A stretch of DNA of 64,000 bases from Streptomyces venezuelae (GCF_008642315.1 NZ_CP029192.1:5394001-5458000); one strand, 5' to 3'; positions 17,082-26,498 are shown, numbered from the stretch's first letter. The notes: generated from the letters alone by a model not told the origin. Translations and numbers: made by a program.

Positions 17082-18833
17082 CTACCAGCTGAAGTTCGGG
17101 TCGACCTTCATGCACGCCTTCTTGTCGGACCCGCTGAGCGCGTCCGCGGAGTCCGGCGTCGTGTCGTCCTTCTTCTTCGCCTTGGGCGGCGCGTCGCCCT
17201 CGCGCCAGTCGGCGCCGACGACCAGCGTCACCCCCGAGACGTCCGTCGACTTCTTCGCCGCGCTCAGCGGCAGCCCGAGGGACTTGGCGACCCGCTGGGC
17301 GTCGCCCTCCAGGTCCGCGCTGGGGAAGCGGACGACCGTCTTCTCCTCGGCGAGCGCCGCCGCCGAGTCCGGCGTCGCCTTCTTGAAGCCCTTGCCCGCG
17401 AGGAGTTGGGCCACCGTGGAGGCCCGGCCGCTGACCGGCGGCTCCGTGGCGCTTCGCGTGCCGTTCTGTACCTGCACCGCGATCTCGTCGTCCGCGGCGG
17501 CCGGATCGTCCGACACCTTCTCCTTGGCGGGCTTCTTCTTGCCCTTGCCGTCGAGCGGGATGTCGTCGCGGACCAGACGGAAGAGCTGCTCCGCGTCCTC
17601 GGGCTTGGGGACGACGCGTGCGCCGGCGTAGTCGAACGGCATGGTCGTCATCGTCGTCCGGCTCGGCGAGACCTTCTTGAGCTCGTTGCCCAGGTCGTAC
17701 AGCTTCCTGGGGCTGCCGAGGCCGTCGTCGACCGTGAGTGCGCTCGTCGCCTCCTCGGCGAGCTTGCGCAGCTGGTTGGGGCTGGTCAGACCGGTGTTCT
17801 CGCGGAGCTTGCGGACCAGCGCGTTCATGTACATGTGCTGGGCCTTGGCGCGGCTGATGTCGGTGCCGCCCTCGAAGCCGTACCGCGTGCGCAGCCACTG
17901 CAGGGCCTGCTCGCCCTTGACCTCCGTGGTGCCCTTCTTCAGCTTCAGGCCCGAGCCGTGGCCCTCGCGGTCGCGCGAGTGGATGTTCCTGTCCACGCAG
18001 ACGGGTACGCCGCCGATGGCGTCCGCCATGGAGACCACACCCGAGAAGTCGACCATCATGAAGTGGTTGATGTGGATGTTGGTGAGCTTCTCCCAGGTGG
18101 CGACCGTGCAGCCGGGGCCGCCGCGGCCCAGCGACTCGTTCGTCATGTACTTCGGGCCGGTCTCCGGATAGACCTTGCCGTCGTCCGGGTCGGTGCACTT
18201 GGGGATCTGCAGCAGGGTGTCGCGCGGCATGCTGACGACCGACATGTTGGTGCGGTCGGCCGAGAGGTGCAGCAGCATCTGGACGTCCGCGAGCGGCGGC
18301 GAACCGAAGGTCTCCTTGGCGCCGCCGAGCTTCTGGTTGGCCTTGGAGTCCCGCGCGTCCGACCCGATGAGCAGGATGTTGAGCGGGGTCTGGCCCGCGG
18401 CGTTGGGCGTGGGCTCGGGGGCCCGGTGCTCGCCGAGGTTCAGGTCGTCCGTCTCGAGGTTGCTGTTGAGGTGCTGGTAGTAGAGGTATCCGGCACCGGC
18501 CGTGCCGAGTATCAGGACCGACAGGATCGTCGCCGACCAGCGCAGGACACGGCGCTTGCGGCGCGGCGGACGTGCCCCGCCGTGCGCGCCGCGCCGGTGC
18601 CGGGCGCTGCCGTCCGGGGGCTCGCCGCCGCCTTTCGACGACTTCTTGGAACGGGTGCCGCCTTTGCGGGAGCCCTCCCGGGCACTCTCGCGGGAGCCGT
18701 TACGAGAGCCCGCGCGGGATTCGCCACGAGAGCCGTCGTCCGTGTCGTCGTCCTTGCCCTCGTCCCAGCCGTGATCACTTGCGTGCGGAGCGCGTTGTCG
18801 CGCCCCCTCCTTACGCACGCTGTTCTGCCTCAT
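17082..18833 (-). CDS. LCP family protein 3 with LytR_C domain
   Basis: 583 aa. A long charged N-terminus (1-96) contains Ser-Arg repeats (SRGESRAGSRNGSRES); TM about 97-119; LCP domain from LNILLIGSDARDSKAN, with VVSMPRDTL, WLRTRY and TDISRAKAQHMYM; LytR_C domain in the last 170 residues (IAVQVQNGT). The usual R-x-x-RQQ segment is changed to R-x-x-AQH, although the first Gln is kept. ATG 18833 has GGAGG nine bases upstream. Shares YLYYQHLN after the TM with LCP protein 4, so the two look like a tandem duplication. Confidence 0.93.
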   Translation of the reverse strand: MRQNSVRKEGARQRAPHASDHGWDEGKDDDTDDGSRGESRAGSRNGSRESAREGSRKGGTRSKKSSKGGGEPPDGSARHRRGAHGGARPPRRKRRVLRWSATILSVLILGTAGAGYLYYQHLNSNLETDDLNLGEHRAPEPTPNAAGQTPLNILLIGSDARDSKANQKLGGAKETFGSPPLADVQMLLHLSADRTNMSVVSMPRDTLLQIPKCTDPDDGKVYPETGPKYMTNESLGRGGPGCTVATWEKLTNIHINHFMMVDFSGVVSMADAIGGVPVCVDRNIHSRDREGHGSGLKLKKGTTEVKGEQALQWLRTRYGFEGGTDISRAKAQHMYMNALVRKLRENTGLTSPNQLRKLAEEATSALTVDDGLGSPRKLYDLGNELKKVSPSRTTMTTMPFDYAGARVVPKPEDAEQLFRLVRDDIPLDGKGKKKPAKEKVSDDPAAADDEIAVQVQNGTRSATEPPVSGRASTVAQLLAGKGFKKATPDSAAALAEEKTVVRFPSADLEGDAQRVAKSLGLPLSAAKKSTDVSGVTLVVGADWREGDAPPKAKKKDDTTPDSADALSGSDKKACMKVDPNFSW

Positions 18834-18934
18834 CCCCAGCCCCTCCCCGCCCCTGTCATGAACTGCGGTCGTTCCGCGGCGCCTTGACGCATGACGCCTT
18901 GGCGCATTGTTAGACGCAGAACGACCGCTTCAGG

Positions 18935-20698
18935 TCACTTGGCGCACTTAACCTTGTCCGCTTCGACCTTGTCGATGTCCTTCGGTGCCTTCGAAGAAGC
19001 ATCAACGGGCACCCCCGCGCCCTTGAAGTCTCCGCCGAGCGTCAGCTTCATGGCCGGGAGGCCCTGTGCGTTCTTCTCGCTCTTGCCCGGCTTGAGGGCG
19101 GCCCCGGACAGGCCCATGATGTCGGCGAGCCGACGGGCCTGGTCCGCCTGGTCCGGCGCGTACTCGAGCGTCGTCTTCTTGACGTCCGAGGGCGCGTTCC
19201 CCAGTTGGCTGGACTTGAGCACGCCCTCAGTGTTCTGCAGCCACGTGAGAGTTGTCTGAGCGGCGCCCGTCTTCCCGCTGCCGTTGTAGATGTCGACGCG
19301 CACCTCGGAGGCGTCGGCCTTGGGGCCCTTGAGGCGGGCGGCCACCGCGGCCTTCTCCTTCTTCTCCTTCTGCTTCACCACGGTGAGCGACTGGTCGGCG
19401 CGCATCATCGCGAACAGCTGCTCGGACTTGGTCGGGTTCGGCACGACCGTGGTGTGGACCGTCTCGGCCGGGTTGTCGATGACCGGCACCGTGGCGAAGC
19501 TCAGGTTCTTCATGTCGAGCTTGCCCAGCTCCATGCCGAGGTCCTTGAGCTTCATGATGTCGGCGATCTTGGAGTCGACAGTGAGGGCCTCGGTGCCCGC
19601 CTCCGCGAGGCTGAACATCTTCTTCGGGTTGGAGAGGGTGTCGTTCGACTTGAGCTTGCGCATGAGCGCGCTGAGGAACTGCTGCTGCAGCTCGATGCGG
19701 CTCAAGTCGCCGCCGGTGCCCACGGAGTGGCGGGTACGGACGAACGCGAGCGCGTCCTCGCCCTCGATGGTGTGCTTGCCCTTGGGCAGCTTCAGATGCG
19801 ACTTGGGGTCGTCGATGTCCTTGGCGAGACAGACGTCCACGCCGCCGACCGCGCTGGAGAGGGTCTTCACCGCGTTGAAGTCGGCCACCATGAAGTGGTC
19901 CGGCGTGATCCCGGTGATCTCCTTGACCGTACGCATCGTGCAGCTGGGCGTGCGGTCGCTCTGGCCGAGGCTCTCGTTGAAGCGGGCCTTCTGCGTGCCG
20001 GGGATGTTCTTGACGCTGCCGTCGTCCTGCTTCGTCGGGCACTCGGGAATGTCGACGATCATGTCGCGCGGGATGCTGAGCGCGGTCGCGTTCGTGCGGT
20101 CCTTGGAGACGTGCAGCAGGATCGTCGTGTCGGCGTGACCGGCGCTTCCCTCGTCGCCGTACCCCTTGTTGCCGCTGCCGCTGCGCTTGTCCGTGCCCAT
20201 CACGAGGATGTTGATGGCACGGTCCTTGCTGAAGCCGCCGGTGCCCGCGCCGTCATCGTCTATCGACGTGATGTTGTCGTTGAGGTGCTGGTAGTACAGA
20301 TAGCCGCCGGTGCAGCCCGCGACGAGCAGGAAGGCCAGCGTGCCGCCCGTCCAGATCATCACCTTCTTGCCCTTGGACTTGGGTTTGCCCTTGCCCTTGG
20401 ACTTACGGGGATTCTGCTTGCGCCGCCCGCCGGAACCGGGCTCCGGCTCCTTCACACGACGCCTGCGCTGTCCCGGCACCTCACGGCGCTCGTCGCGCTC
20501 GTCCGGGCGGGAGCGCTCACGGCCCGGCGCGGAGCGGCCACGACCGCCCTGCCGAGGTGACGATCCACGGGGTCCTGGCACCGACGACTGCCCAGCGGAG
20601 GGGCTCAGTCGCAGTTCGTAGTCACCGGTGTCCGGGTTGAGAACCCACTGGTCTGCGGGGTCGATGTTCTCCGCCCGCCCACGGCCTTGCGCGTCCAC
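18935..20698 (-). CDS. LCP family protein 4 with LytR_C domain
   Basis: 587 aa from GTG 20698. The N-terminal 112 residues are charged, ending in a Lys/Gly-rich stretch (KSKGKGKPKSKGKK); TM about 113-136; LCP domain with INILVMGTDKRSG, LSIPRDM, FVRTRH and GGDLSRIELQQQF; LytR_C region with VRVDIYNGSGKTGAAQ; a final conserved Cys. The first 40 residues (QWVLNPDTGDYELRL) resemble the N-terminus typical of some Streptomyces LCP proteins. Tandem with LCP gene 3 (102-base gap). Confidence 0.93.
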   Translation of the reverse strand: MDAQGRGRAENIDPADQWVLNPDTGDYELRLSPSAGQSSVPGPRGSSPRQGGRGRSAPGRERSRPDERDERREVPGQRRRRVKEPEPGSGGRRKQNPRKSKGKGKPKSKGKKVMIWTGGTLAFLLVAGCTGGYLYYQHLNDNITSIDDDGAGTGGFSKDRAINILVMGTDKRSGSGNKGYGDEGSAGHADTTILLHVSKDRTNATALSIPRDMIVDIPECPTKQDDGSVKNIPGTQKARFNESLGQSDRTPSCTMRTVKEITGITPDHFMVADFNAVKTLSSAVGGVDVCLAKDIDDPKSHLKLPKGKHTIEGEDALAFVRTRHSVGTGGDLSRIELQQQFLSALMRKLKSNDTLSNPKKMFSLAEAGTEALTVDSKIADIMKLKDLGMELGKLDMKNLSFATVPVIDNPAETVHTTVVPNPTKSEQLFAMMRADQSLTVVKQKEKKEKAAVAARLKGPKADASEVRVDIYNGSGKTGAAQTTLTWLQNTEGVLKSSQLGNAPSDVKKTTLEYAPDQADQARRLADIMGLSGAALKPGKSEKNAQGLPAMKLTLGGDFKGAGVPVDASSKAPKDIDKVEADKVKCAK

Positions 20699-20923
20699 GG
20701 TTGTTTGCGTCCTCCGTCGGGGCCACGCGGCGCCTTTCCCCCCTCAAGAAGGCGCTCGGTCAGGTTCAGCGGTGCATGGCCGAGAGGGCCCTTGGCGCAC
20801 CGGATCGCTCACACTATCCGCCCAGTTCAGCGCCGAACGACGCCGGTGACAAATTCCACTCCCCTACAACTGGGCAATCCGCCCTATTTCTTAGTGGGGC
20901 GAGCCATTCCCTTGGGGATCGTT

Positions 20924-22237
20924 TTACTCACAGGTGGATCCCGCGGCCGTGTTGCCCCGGAATGTCGGCGCGGGCGACGGCGTCTGTGACGGGTCGTCCG
21001 GCTTCTCGTCGCTCCAGTCCGCACCGGAACCGTCGTACTCCTCCTCGTCCTCCGAGGACCCCTCCTCGTACCCGCTCTCCGACGACTCCTGGCGCGCCTG
21101 CTCGGCGGGCTGCCGCGGGTCGACGGCCACGGGGGCGTCCGTGCGCAGCCGCGTGAAGAGCTCTTTCGCCGCGGGCTCGACGAGCTCGTCGCGATTGGCG
21201 TCGTACGTGTACGACTGACGCGGCACGGTGAGGAACTGCACCCGTTCCGTGGGGATGTTGCGCATGCCGCGCACCAGTTCGTACAGACCCCGCAGACTTG
21301 CGAGTCCCGGGTCGGTCGTCAGCGAGGAAGTCGCCGCGTCGAGAACGGGATACAGCTTCGTCGGATTCAGCAGGACGTCATTGCTCTGCACCTTGTTGAC
21401 GAGCGCGCCGAGGAACTCCTGCTGGCGGTCCATCCGGTCGGTGTCGCTGCCATTGCCGAGGCTCTTGCGGGCGCGCACGAAACCGAGGGCCTGTTCTCCG
21501 TTGAGGGTCCGCAGCCCCGGGGCGAGCTTCACGTGCGCGTCGGAGTCGTCGATCGGCGCCTTCAAACACACCTGCACTCCATCGACGGCGTCGACCATGT
21601 CCTTGAACCCGGCGAAGTCCACGACCATGTGGTGGTCGACGCGGATGTCGGTGAGCTTCTCGACGGTACGGATGGTGCAGGCCGTCCCGCCGAACTCGAA
21701 GGCCCAGTTGAACTGGGCGAACTGCGCTCGCGTCCGGGAACCGTCCGGCTTGCGGCAGCCGGGGATGTTCACCATCAGGTCGCGCGGGATCGACACGGCG
21801 GTCGCGCTCTGCCGGTCGGCGGCGAGGTGCAGCAGGATCGTGGTGTCGGAGCGCTGGGTTCCGGGGTCCCGGCCGTACTTGCGGTTGCCCTGCCCGGCAC
21901 GAGTGTCCGAGCCGAGCAGCAAAATGTTCTGCGCGTCCTGCACGAGGGGCGTCGGCCGCTCCTTCTCGTACCTCGCCAGCTCGGCGGCGGCGTCCGTGTC
22001 CGTGGTGATGTTCCCGTTGAGCTTCTGGTACGCCGCCCACCCGAGGCCTCCGGCCCCGAGCACCACGACGGCGACCCCGACGGCGCACCACCGCACCCAC
22101 CGCCGCTGGCGCCGCCCCACGCCCACCCCGCTGGCGCTGGCCCCCACACCCGGCCCGTAGGGGGTTCCGCCCTCTCCCGTTCCAGAGGGCCCGCCCCCGG
22201 AGTGGCTGCCTGCATCCTCACCCACGTGTGCGTCCAC
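20924..22237 (-). CDS. LCP family protein 5 with acidic C-terminal tail
   Basis: 437 aa. Gly-rich N-terminus, TM about 48-69, LCP domain with ILLLGSDTRAGQGN, VSIPRDLM, FVRARK and the complete DTDRMDRQQEF. There is no LytR_C domain; instead a Ser/Glu/Asp-rich tail (SSESGYEEGSSEDEEEYDG) and a final Cys. The GTG at 22237 is the first sensible start; a second GTG four codons on is possible. Separated from LCP gene 4 by 225 bases. Upstream lies the 89-bp repeat array. Confidence 0.92.
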   Translation of the reverse strand: MDAHVGEDAGSHSGGGPSGTGEGGTPYGPGVGASASGVGVGRRQRRWVRWCAVGVAVVVLGAGGLGWAAYQKLNGNITTDTDAAAELARYEKERPTPLVQDAQNILLLGSDTRAGQGNRKYGRDPGTQRSDTTILLHLAADRQSATAVSIPRDLMVNIPGCRKPDGSRTRAQFAQFNWAFEFGGTACTIRTVEKLTDIRVDHHMVVDFAGFKDMVDAVDGVQVCLKAPIDDSDAHVKLAPGLRTLNGEQALGFVRARKSLGNGSDTDRMDRQQEFLGALVNKVQSNDVLLNPTKLYPVLDAATSSLTTDPGLASLRGLYELVRGMRNIPTERVQFLTVPRQSYTYDANRDELVEPAAKELFTRLRTDAPVAVDPRQPAEQARQESSESGYEEGSSEDEEEYDGSGADWSDEKPDDPSQTPSPAPTFRGNTAAGSTCE

Positions 22238-22917
22238 CCCTCACGGCTGCGTAGATGCGTACGTACTGCGTCCACTACGACCATGGCCCGCCCCGCCCCA
22301 CCCAGCCTCCGGACCACCCCGGAAACTGAGCCGAACGGGGGAGTGAGTCCGGAGGGCGGGGGCTGGTGTCGGGCGGCGCGCAGTGGTGCGGTGCTTCCAG
22401 GGGCGCGGGGAACTGCGCGACAGGCCACGACGGACCCGCACCCGAACACACACGAGGGCCTGAGGGGCTGGTGCGGGGCGGTGTGTAAGGGGCGCGGGGA
22501 ACTGCGCGACAGGCCACGACGGGCCCGCACCCGAATACACACGAGGGCCTGAGGGGCTGGTGCGGGGCGGTGTGTAAGGGGCGCGGGGAACTGCGCGACA
22601 GGCCACGACGGGCCCGCACTCGAATACACACGAGGGCCTGAGGGGCTGGTGCCGGGCGGTGTGTAAGGGGCGCGGGGAACTGCGCGGCAGGCCACGACGG
22701 ACCCGCACCCGAATACACACGAGGGCCTGAGGGGCTGGTGCCGGGCGGTGTGTAAGGGGCGCGGGGAACTGCGCGACAAGCCACGACGGGCCCGCACCCG
22801 AACGCACATCAGAGGCCGAGGAACCCGGCACGGGGCGGTGTACAAGGGGCGCGGGGAACCGCGAGACAAGCCACCACGGGCCCCACGCCGAGAGAACCGC
22901 CCAAGGCCCCCGGCCAG
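22238..22917. repeat. Intergenic region with an 89-bp tandem repeat array (about six units)
   Basis: No credible gene. From about 22360 to 22890 the same unit recurs. The adenine before the core GGGGCGCGGGGAACTGCGC is at 22399, 22488, 22577, 22666 and 22755 (exactly 89 apart), with a diverged copy at 22845. Each unit also carries CCACGACGG, CCCGCA(C/T)(C/T)CGAA and GAGGGCCTGAGGGGCTGGTG. Units are nearly identical except for the first and last. The LCP gene 5 promoter must lie in 22238-22360. Confidence 0.9.
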
Positions 22918-23697
22918 CTACCGCCGGACAACCCCCACCCGCTCATCCCCCACCCGCTTCTCCAGCCCACCCTCGGACAGCCGCTCCAGATGCCGGCAAA
23001 GCACCACCGACCCACCCCCGGCCAGCGCAGCGTAAAGCCCCGCACTGAGCCCGTCCCACGTCCCGTAGGACAGCCCGGACAGCACCCGGACCCCGGTGTC
23101 ACCACCGGCGCCGTCACCGCCACCGCCGTCACCCAGCCGCCCCGCATCCTCCCGCGCCCGAGCGACGACCTCCGCCCCCGTCAGCTCGACCCCGTCGACC
23201 ACGAGCGAGACCTCGTCCGGGTCCACGGGAGCGTACGGAGCGAACTGATCCCCCTGCCCCGGCACCTCCACCGCGTAATCGGCGAAGCCATCCGGCGGCT
23301 GCGGAAAGCGTCCCCCGAGCGGCCGCAGCGCGAGAGCCACCCGCTCCCCGGAACACGCCCGCGCCGCGTCCAACGAGTCAGGCCCGCTGACGACGAGATC
23401 CGCGGACGCGGGATCGCCGCCCACGTCCGCGACGACGCCCACCGACGAACAGGCGAGCAGCCACACGGCCGTCTGCCAGTGCGCGGGCAGCAGCAGCACG
23501 GCCCGGTCGCCCGGCTCCGCGGAGAGGTCGCCCTGGAGGAGATTGGCCGTCTTGGCCACCCAATTGGCGAAGGTGGCGACGGACAATTCCACCCGCTCAC
23601 CGGTGGCGTCGTCGTAGAAGGTGACCAGTGGGCGGCCCGGGTCCGAGGCGAGCGCGGATCGCAGCAGGTCGGCAGGGGTGCGGTCGTTGGCGTTCAC
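22918..23697 (-). CDS. TIGR03089 family protein (actinobacterial AMP-binding-like)
   Basis: 259 aa. Resembles the N-terminal part of acyl-adenylate-forming enzymes: LVTFYDDATGERVELSVATFANWVAKTANLLQ and AVLLLPAHWQTAVWLLACSSVG. It is far shorter than a full ligase and lacks the A-motif and C-terminal subdomain. Such stand-alone fragments are a known uncharacterised actinobacterial family (TIGR03089); no reaction can be assigned. Start ATG 23697. Divergent from the amidase, with its 3' end abutting the repeat array. Confidence 0.85.
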   Translation of the reverse strand: MNANDRTPADLLRSALASDPGRPLVTFYDDATGERVELSVATFANWVAKTANLLQGDLSAEPGDRAVLLLPAHWQTAVWLLACSSVGVVADVGGDPASADLVVSGPDSLDAARACSGERVALALRPLGGRFPQPPDGFADYAVEVPGQGDQFAPYAPVDPDEVSLVVDGVELTGAEVVARAREDAGRLGDGGGGDGAGGDTGVRVLSGLSYGTWDGLSAGLYAALAGGGSVVLCRHLERLSEGGLEKRVGDERVGVVRR

Positions 23698-23816
23698 GGC
23701 GCAAGCGTACGCGGAGCAGCGCGCGCCCCCGGCGTGGCGGGGGAGTACCGCGCGACCGGATCGCCCACACTTGGCCGACGCCCCGTCAGTTCCCCAATGG
23801 ACAGAAATGCACCGCT

Positions 23817-25229
23817 ATGCCAACGATCGTACGTATGCGTGGATTTCTAGCTTCCTCGATCGGCGTCACGTGCGCGGCCGCCCTGGCCCTGCCCCTCACA
23901 CTGCCGTCGTCCGGCGCCCGAGCCGCGGCGCCCGGCGCACCGTCGGCCGCCGGGCCCGCCACGGAGGCGGTCCCCGGCAGCACCCAGTCCATCCCGCTCA
24001 CCCCGCTCGGCTCCGACCGCGCACTCGGCTCGGCCGGAGCGCGCGAACAGGGCCTGGCCCGGCGCGATGTCAGCCCCTTCTCCCTGGTGGGCGTCGTCTG
24101 GAACGACCCCGAAGCTGAACTGCACGGCACGGTTCAGGTCCGCACGCGGGCGACCGGCACCACCACCTGGTCCGACTGGCAGCACGTGGAGACGCACAAC
24201 CACGAGCACGCCGCCGACCCGGGCTCCCCCGAGCGCGGTACCGGCACGGTCCGCGGCTCGACCGCGCCGCTGTGGGTCGGCGACTCGGACGGCGTGGAGA
24301 TCCGCGTACGAGCGGAAGCGCCCCCCGCCACGAACCGAGCCCTCGCCCCCGCCTCCGCCTCCGCTTCCACCTCCTCCGCTGCCCCCCTCCCCGAAGGCCT
24401 CCGTCTGGAACTCGTCGACCCGGGCGACGAACCACCCGCCCAGAACCCTGGACACAAGGCGCCGCGCGCCCCCTCCATGAGTGAGCTGTCCGCCGCGTCC
24501 TCCGCCGTCAACGCGGACCTCGCCCCCATCGGCGCCTCCGTGATCCCCGCCCTGACGAAGCGGCAGACGGAGGACGACCTCATCGCCGCGCGCGGCGGCA
24601 AGGCGGGGACCAAGGCCCGCCCGTTCGTCGGCCCGCGCCCGCGCATCATCACCCGCAAGGGCTGGGGAGCCGACGAGAAGCTCCGCGAGAAGAAGTTCGG
24701 GTACACGAAGACGGTCAAGGCCGCCTTCGTCCACCACAGCGCGACCGGCAACTACTACCGCTGCTCACAGTCCGCCGCGGTGATCCGCAGCATCTACCGC
24801 TTCCACGTCAAGAGCAGCGGCTGGCGCGACTTCGGCTACAACTTCGCCGTCGACAAGTGCGGAAACATCTACGAAGGACGTGCCGGAGGTGTGGCGAAGC
24901 CGGTCCTGGGGGCCCACACTCTCGGGTTCAACACCAACAGCATGGGCATCGCCGTCCTCGGCACCTACAGCTACTCCAACCCGCCGAAGGCGGCCGTGAA
25001 CGCCATCGCCCGGCTGACCGCGTGGAAGCTCGGCCTGTACGGAGCCAACCCGCGCGGTACTACCTACCTGAAGTCGGGCGGTGGCAACCTGTACAAGAAG
25101 GGCAAGAACGTCCGGCTCCGCGTGATCTCCGGGCACCGGGACGGGTTCGCCACCGAGTGCCCCGGCAGCCGCCTGTACAAGAAGCTCGGCACGGCCCGGT
25201 CCACCTCGGCCCGCTTCCAGGGCCGCTGA
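23817..25229 (+). CDS. Secreted N-acetylmuramoyl-L-alanine amidase / PGRP-like protein
   Basis: 470 aa. Signal peptide (about 1-36, ending SSGARA-AAPGAP), an Ala/Pro-rich N-terminal half with a beta-rich module (VSPFSLVGVVWNDPEAELHG), then an Amidase_2/PGRP domain (about 280-460). Zinc site: His306/307 in AFVHHSATGNYY, His440 in ISGHRDGF, Cys448 in ECPGS; YNFAVDKCGNIYEGRAGG is the PGRP core. Predicted to cut the amide bond between muramic acid and the stem peptide outside the membrane. ATG 23817 or 23835 is the likely start; the open frame further upstream lacks a signal sequence. Confidence 0.92.
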   Translation: MPTIVRMRGFLASSIGVTCAAALALPLTLPSSGARAAAPGAPSAAGPATEAVPGSTQSIPLTPLGSDRALGSAGAREQGLARRDVSPFSLVGVVWNDPEAELHGTVQVRTRATGTTTWSDWQHVETHNHEHAADPGSPERGTGTVRGSTAPLWVGDSDGVEIRVRAEAPPATNRALAPASASASTSSAAPLPEGLRLELVDPGDEPPAQNPGHKAPRAPSMSELSAASSAVNADLAPIGASVIPALTKRQTEDDLIAARGGKAGTKARPFVGPRPRIITRKGWGADEKLREKKFGYTKTVKAAFVHHSATGNYYRCSQSAAVIRSIYRFHVKSSGWRDFGYNFAVDKCGNIYEGRAGGVAKPVLGAHTLGFNTNSMGIAVLGTYSYSNPPKAAVNAIARLTAWKLGLYGANPRGTTYLKSGGGNLYKKGKNVRLRVISGHRDGFATECPGSRLYKKLGTARSTSARFQGR

Positions 25230-25304
25230 GGTCACACCCGCACACCCGCACGACCTGTAAGACCCGCACGCCCTGCACGACCTGCACATCCGTCTGCATA
25301 CACT

Positions 25305-25333
25305 GGCCGGCCGAAACGCAAGTTCGGCCGGCC
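25305..25333 (+). terminator. Hairpin between amidase and nucleotidyltransferase genes
   Basis: Perfect 11-base arms GGCCGGCCGAA (25305-25315) and TTCGGCCGGCC (25323-25333), seven-base loop. It ends the amidase transcript, or lies in the leader of the next gene, since TACACT immediately upstream could be a -10 element. Confidence 0.6.
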
Positions 25334-25356
25334 CCAGCAGGAAGCAGAGACGACAG

Positions 25357-26439
25357 GTGACAGAAGCGATCCTCCTGGTCGGCGGCAAGGGAACCCGGCT
25401 GCGGCCCCTCACGGTCCACACCCCCAAACCGATGGTTCCGGCAGCGGGCGTCCCGTTCCTCACCCATCAGCTGGCGCGGGCCCGCGCGGCCGGCGTGGAC
25501 CACATCGTCCTCGCCACCTCCTACCTCGCCGAGGTCTTCGAGCCGTACTTCGGAGACGGCTCGGCCCTCGGCCTGCACATCGAGTACGTCACGGAGACCG
25601 AGCCCCTCGGCACGGGCGGCGCGATCCGCAACGTGGCGTCGCGGCTGCGCTCAGGACCCGACGAACCGGTCCTGATCTTCAACGGCGACATCCTCACGGG
25701 CCTCGACATCCGCGCCCTGGTCGACACCCACGAGACGTCCGGCGCGGACGTCTCCCTGCACCTGACCCGGGTCGACGACCCGCGCGCATACGGCCTGGTC
25801 CCCACCGACGCGACCGGCAGGGTCACCGCCTTCCTCGAGAAGCCGCAGACCCCCGAGGAGATCGTCACCGACCAGATCAACGCGGGCGCGTACGTCTTCC
25901 GCCGCTCGGTCATCGACACGATCCCCGCGGGCCGCCCCGTCTCCGTCGAACGCGAGACCTTCCCCGACCTCCTCGCCTCCGGCGCCCACCTCCAGGGCAT
26001 GGTCGACTCCACGTACTGGCTGGACCTGGGCACGCCGCAGGCGTTCGTACGCGGCTCGGCGGACCTCGTCCTCGGGCGCGCGCCCTCCCCGGCCGTGCCC
26101 GGCCGCTGCGGTGAACACCTGGTCATGACCGGCGCCGACGTCGCGCCCGGCGCGAAGCTCACCGGCGGCACGGTGATCGGCGAGAACGCGCGGATCGGCG
26201 AGGGCGCGCGGATCTCCGGCAGCACGGTCCTGTCCGGCGCGGTCGTCGAACCCGGCGCGGTCGTCTCGGACTCGCTGATCGGCGCGGGGGCCCGGATCGG
26301 GGCGCGCTCGACGCTCTCGGGAGCGGTGATCGGGGACGGCGCGACGGTCGGCGCGGACAACGAGCTGCGCGACGGCGTACGGGTGTGGTGCGAGGCGACG
26401 CTGCCGGCGGGCGCGGTCCGCTTCTCCTCGGACCAGTAA
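25357..26439 (+). CDS. Sugar-phosphate nucleotidyltransferase (mannose-1-phosphate guanylyltransferase-like)
   Basis: 360 aa. N-terminal nucleotidyltransferase domain with AILLVGGKGTRLRPLTVHTPKP (signature loop and Lys), FNGDILTGLD, and WLDLGTPQAF. The C-terminal part (about 240-350) is a left-handed beta-helix of hexapeptide repeats (GENARIGEGARISGSTVL, then GAVVEPGAVVSDSLIGAG). In Streptomyces coelicolor the gene at this position is annotated as a GDP-mannose pyrophosphorylase (from memory), fitting manA and manB downstream. GTG 25357 begins right before the signature. Other NDP-sugar products remain possible. Confidence 0.9.
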   Translation: MTEAILLVGGKGTRLRPLTVHTPKPMVPAAGVPFLTHQLARARAAGVDHIVLATSYLAEVFEPYFGDGSALGLHIEYVTETEPLGTGGAIRNVASRLRSGPDEPVLIFNGDILTGLDIRALVDTHETSGADVSLHLTRVDDPRAYGLVPTDATGRVTAFLEKPQTPEEIVTDQINAGAYVFRRSVIDTIPAGRPVSVERETFPDLLASGAHLQGMVDSTYWLDLGTPQAFVRGSADLVLGRAPSPAVPGRCGEHLVMTGADVAPGAKLTGGTVIGENARIGEGARISGSTVLSGAVVEPGAVVSDSLIGAGARIGARSTLSGAVIGDGATVGADNELRDGVRVWCEATLPAGAVRFSSDQ

Positions 26440-26485
26440 CGAGCACGCACGCGCCAAGGCGGAGCGGCCCCCTACGTCCTTCCCC

Positions 26486-26498
26486 TACCCTCATACAC
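26486..26498 (+). promoter_or_regulatory. Candidate leaderless promoter of the DNA glycosylase gene
   Basis: TACCCT at 26486-26491 is seven bases before the ATG at 26499, and no Shine-Dalgarno is present. This resembles the purK start region. Inference. Confidence 0.35.
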
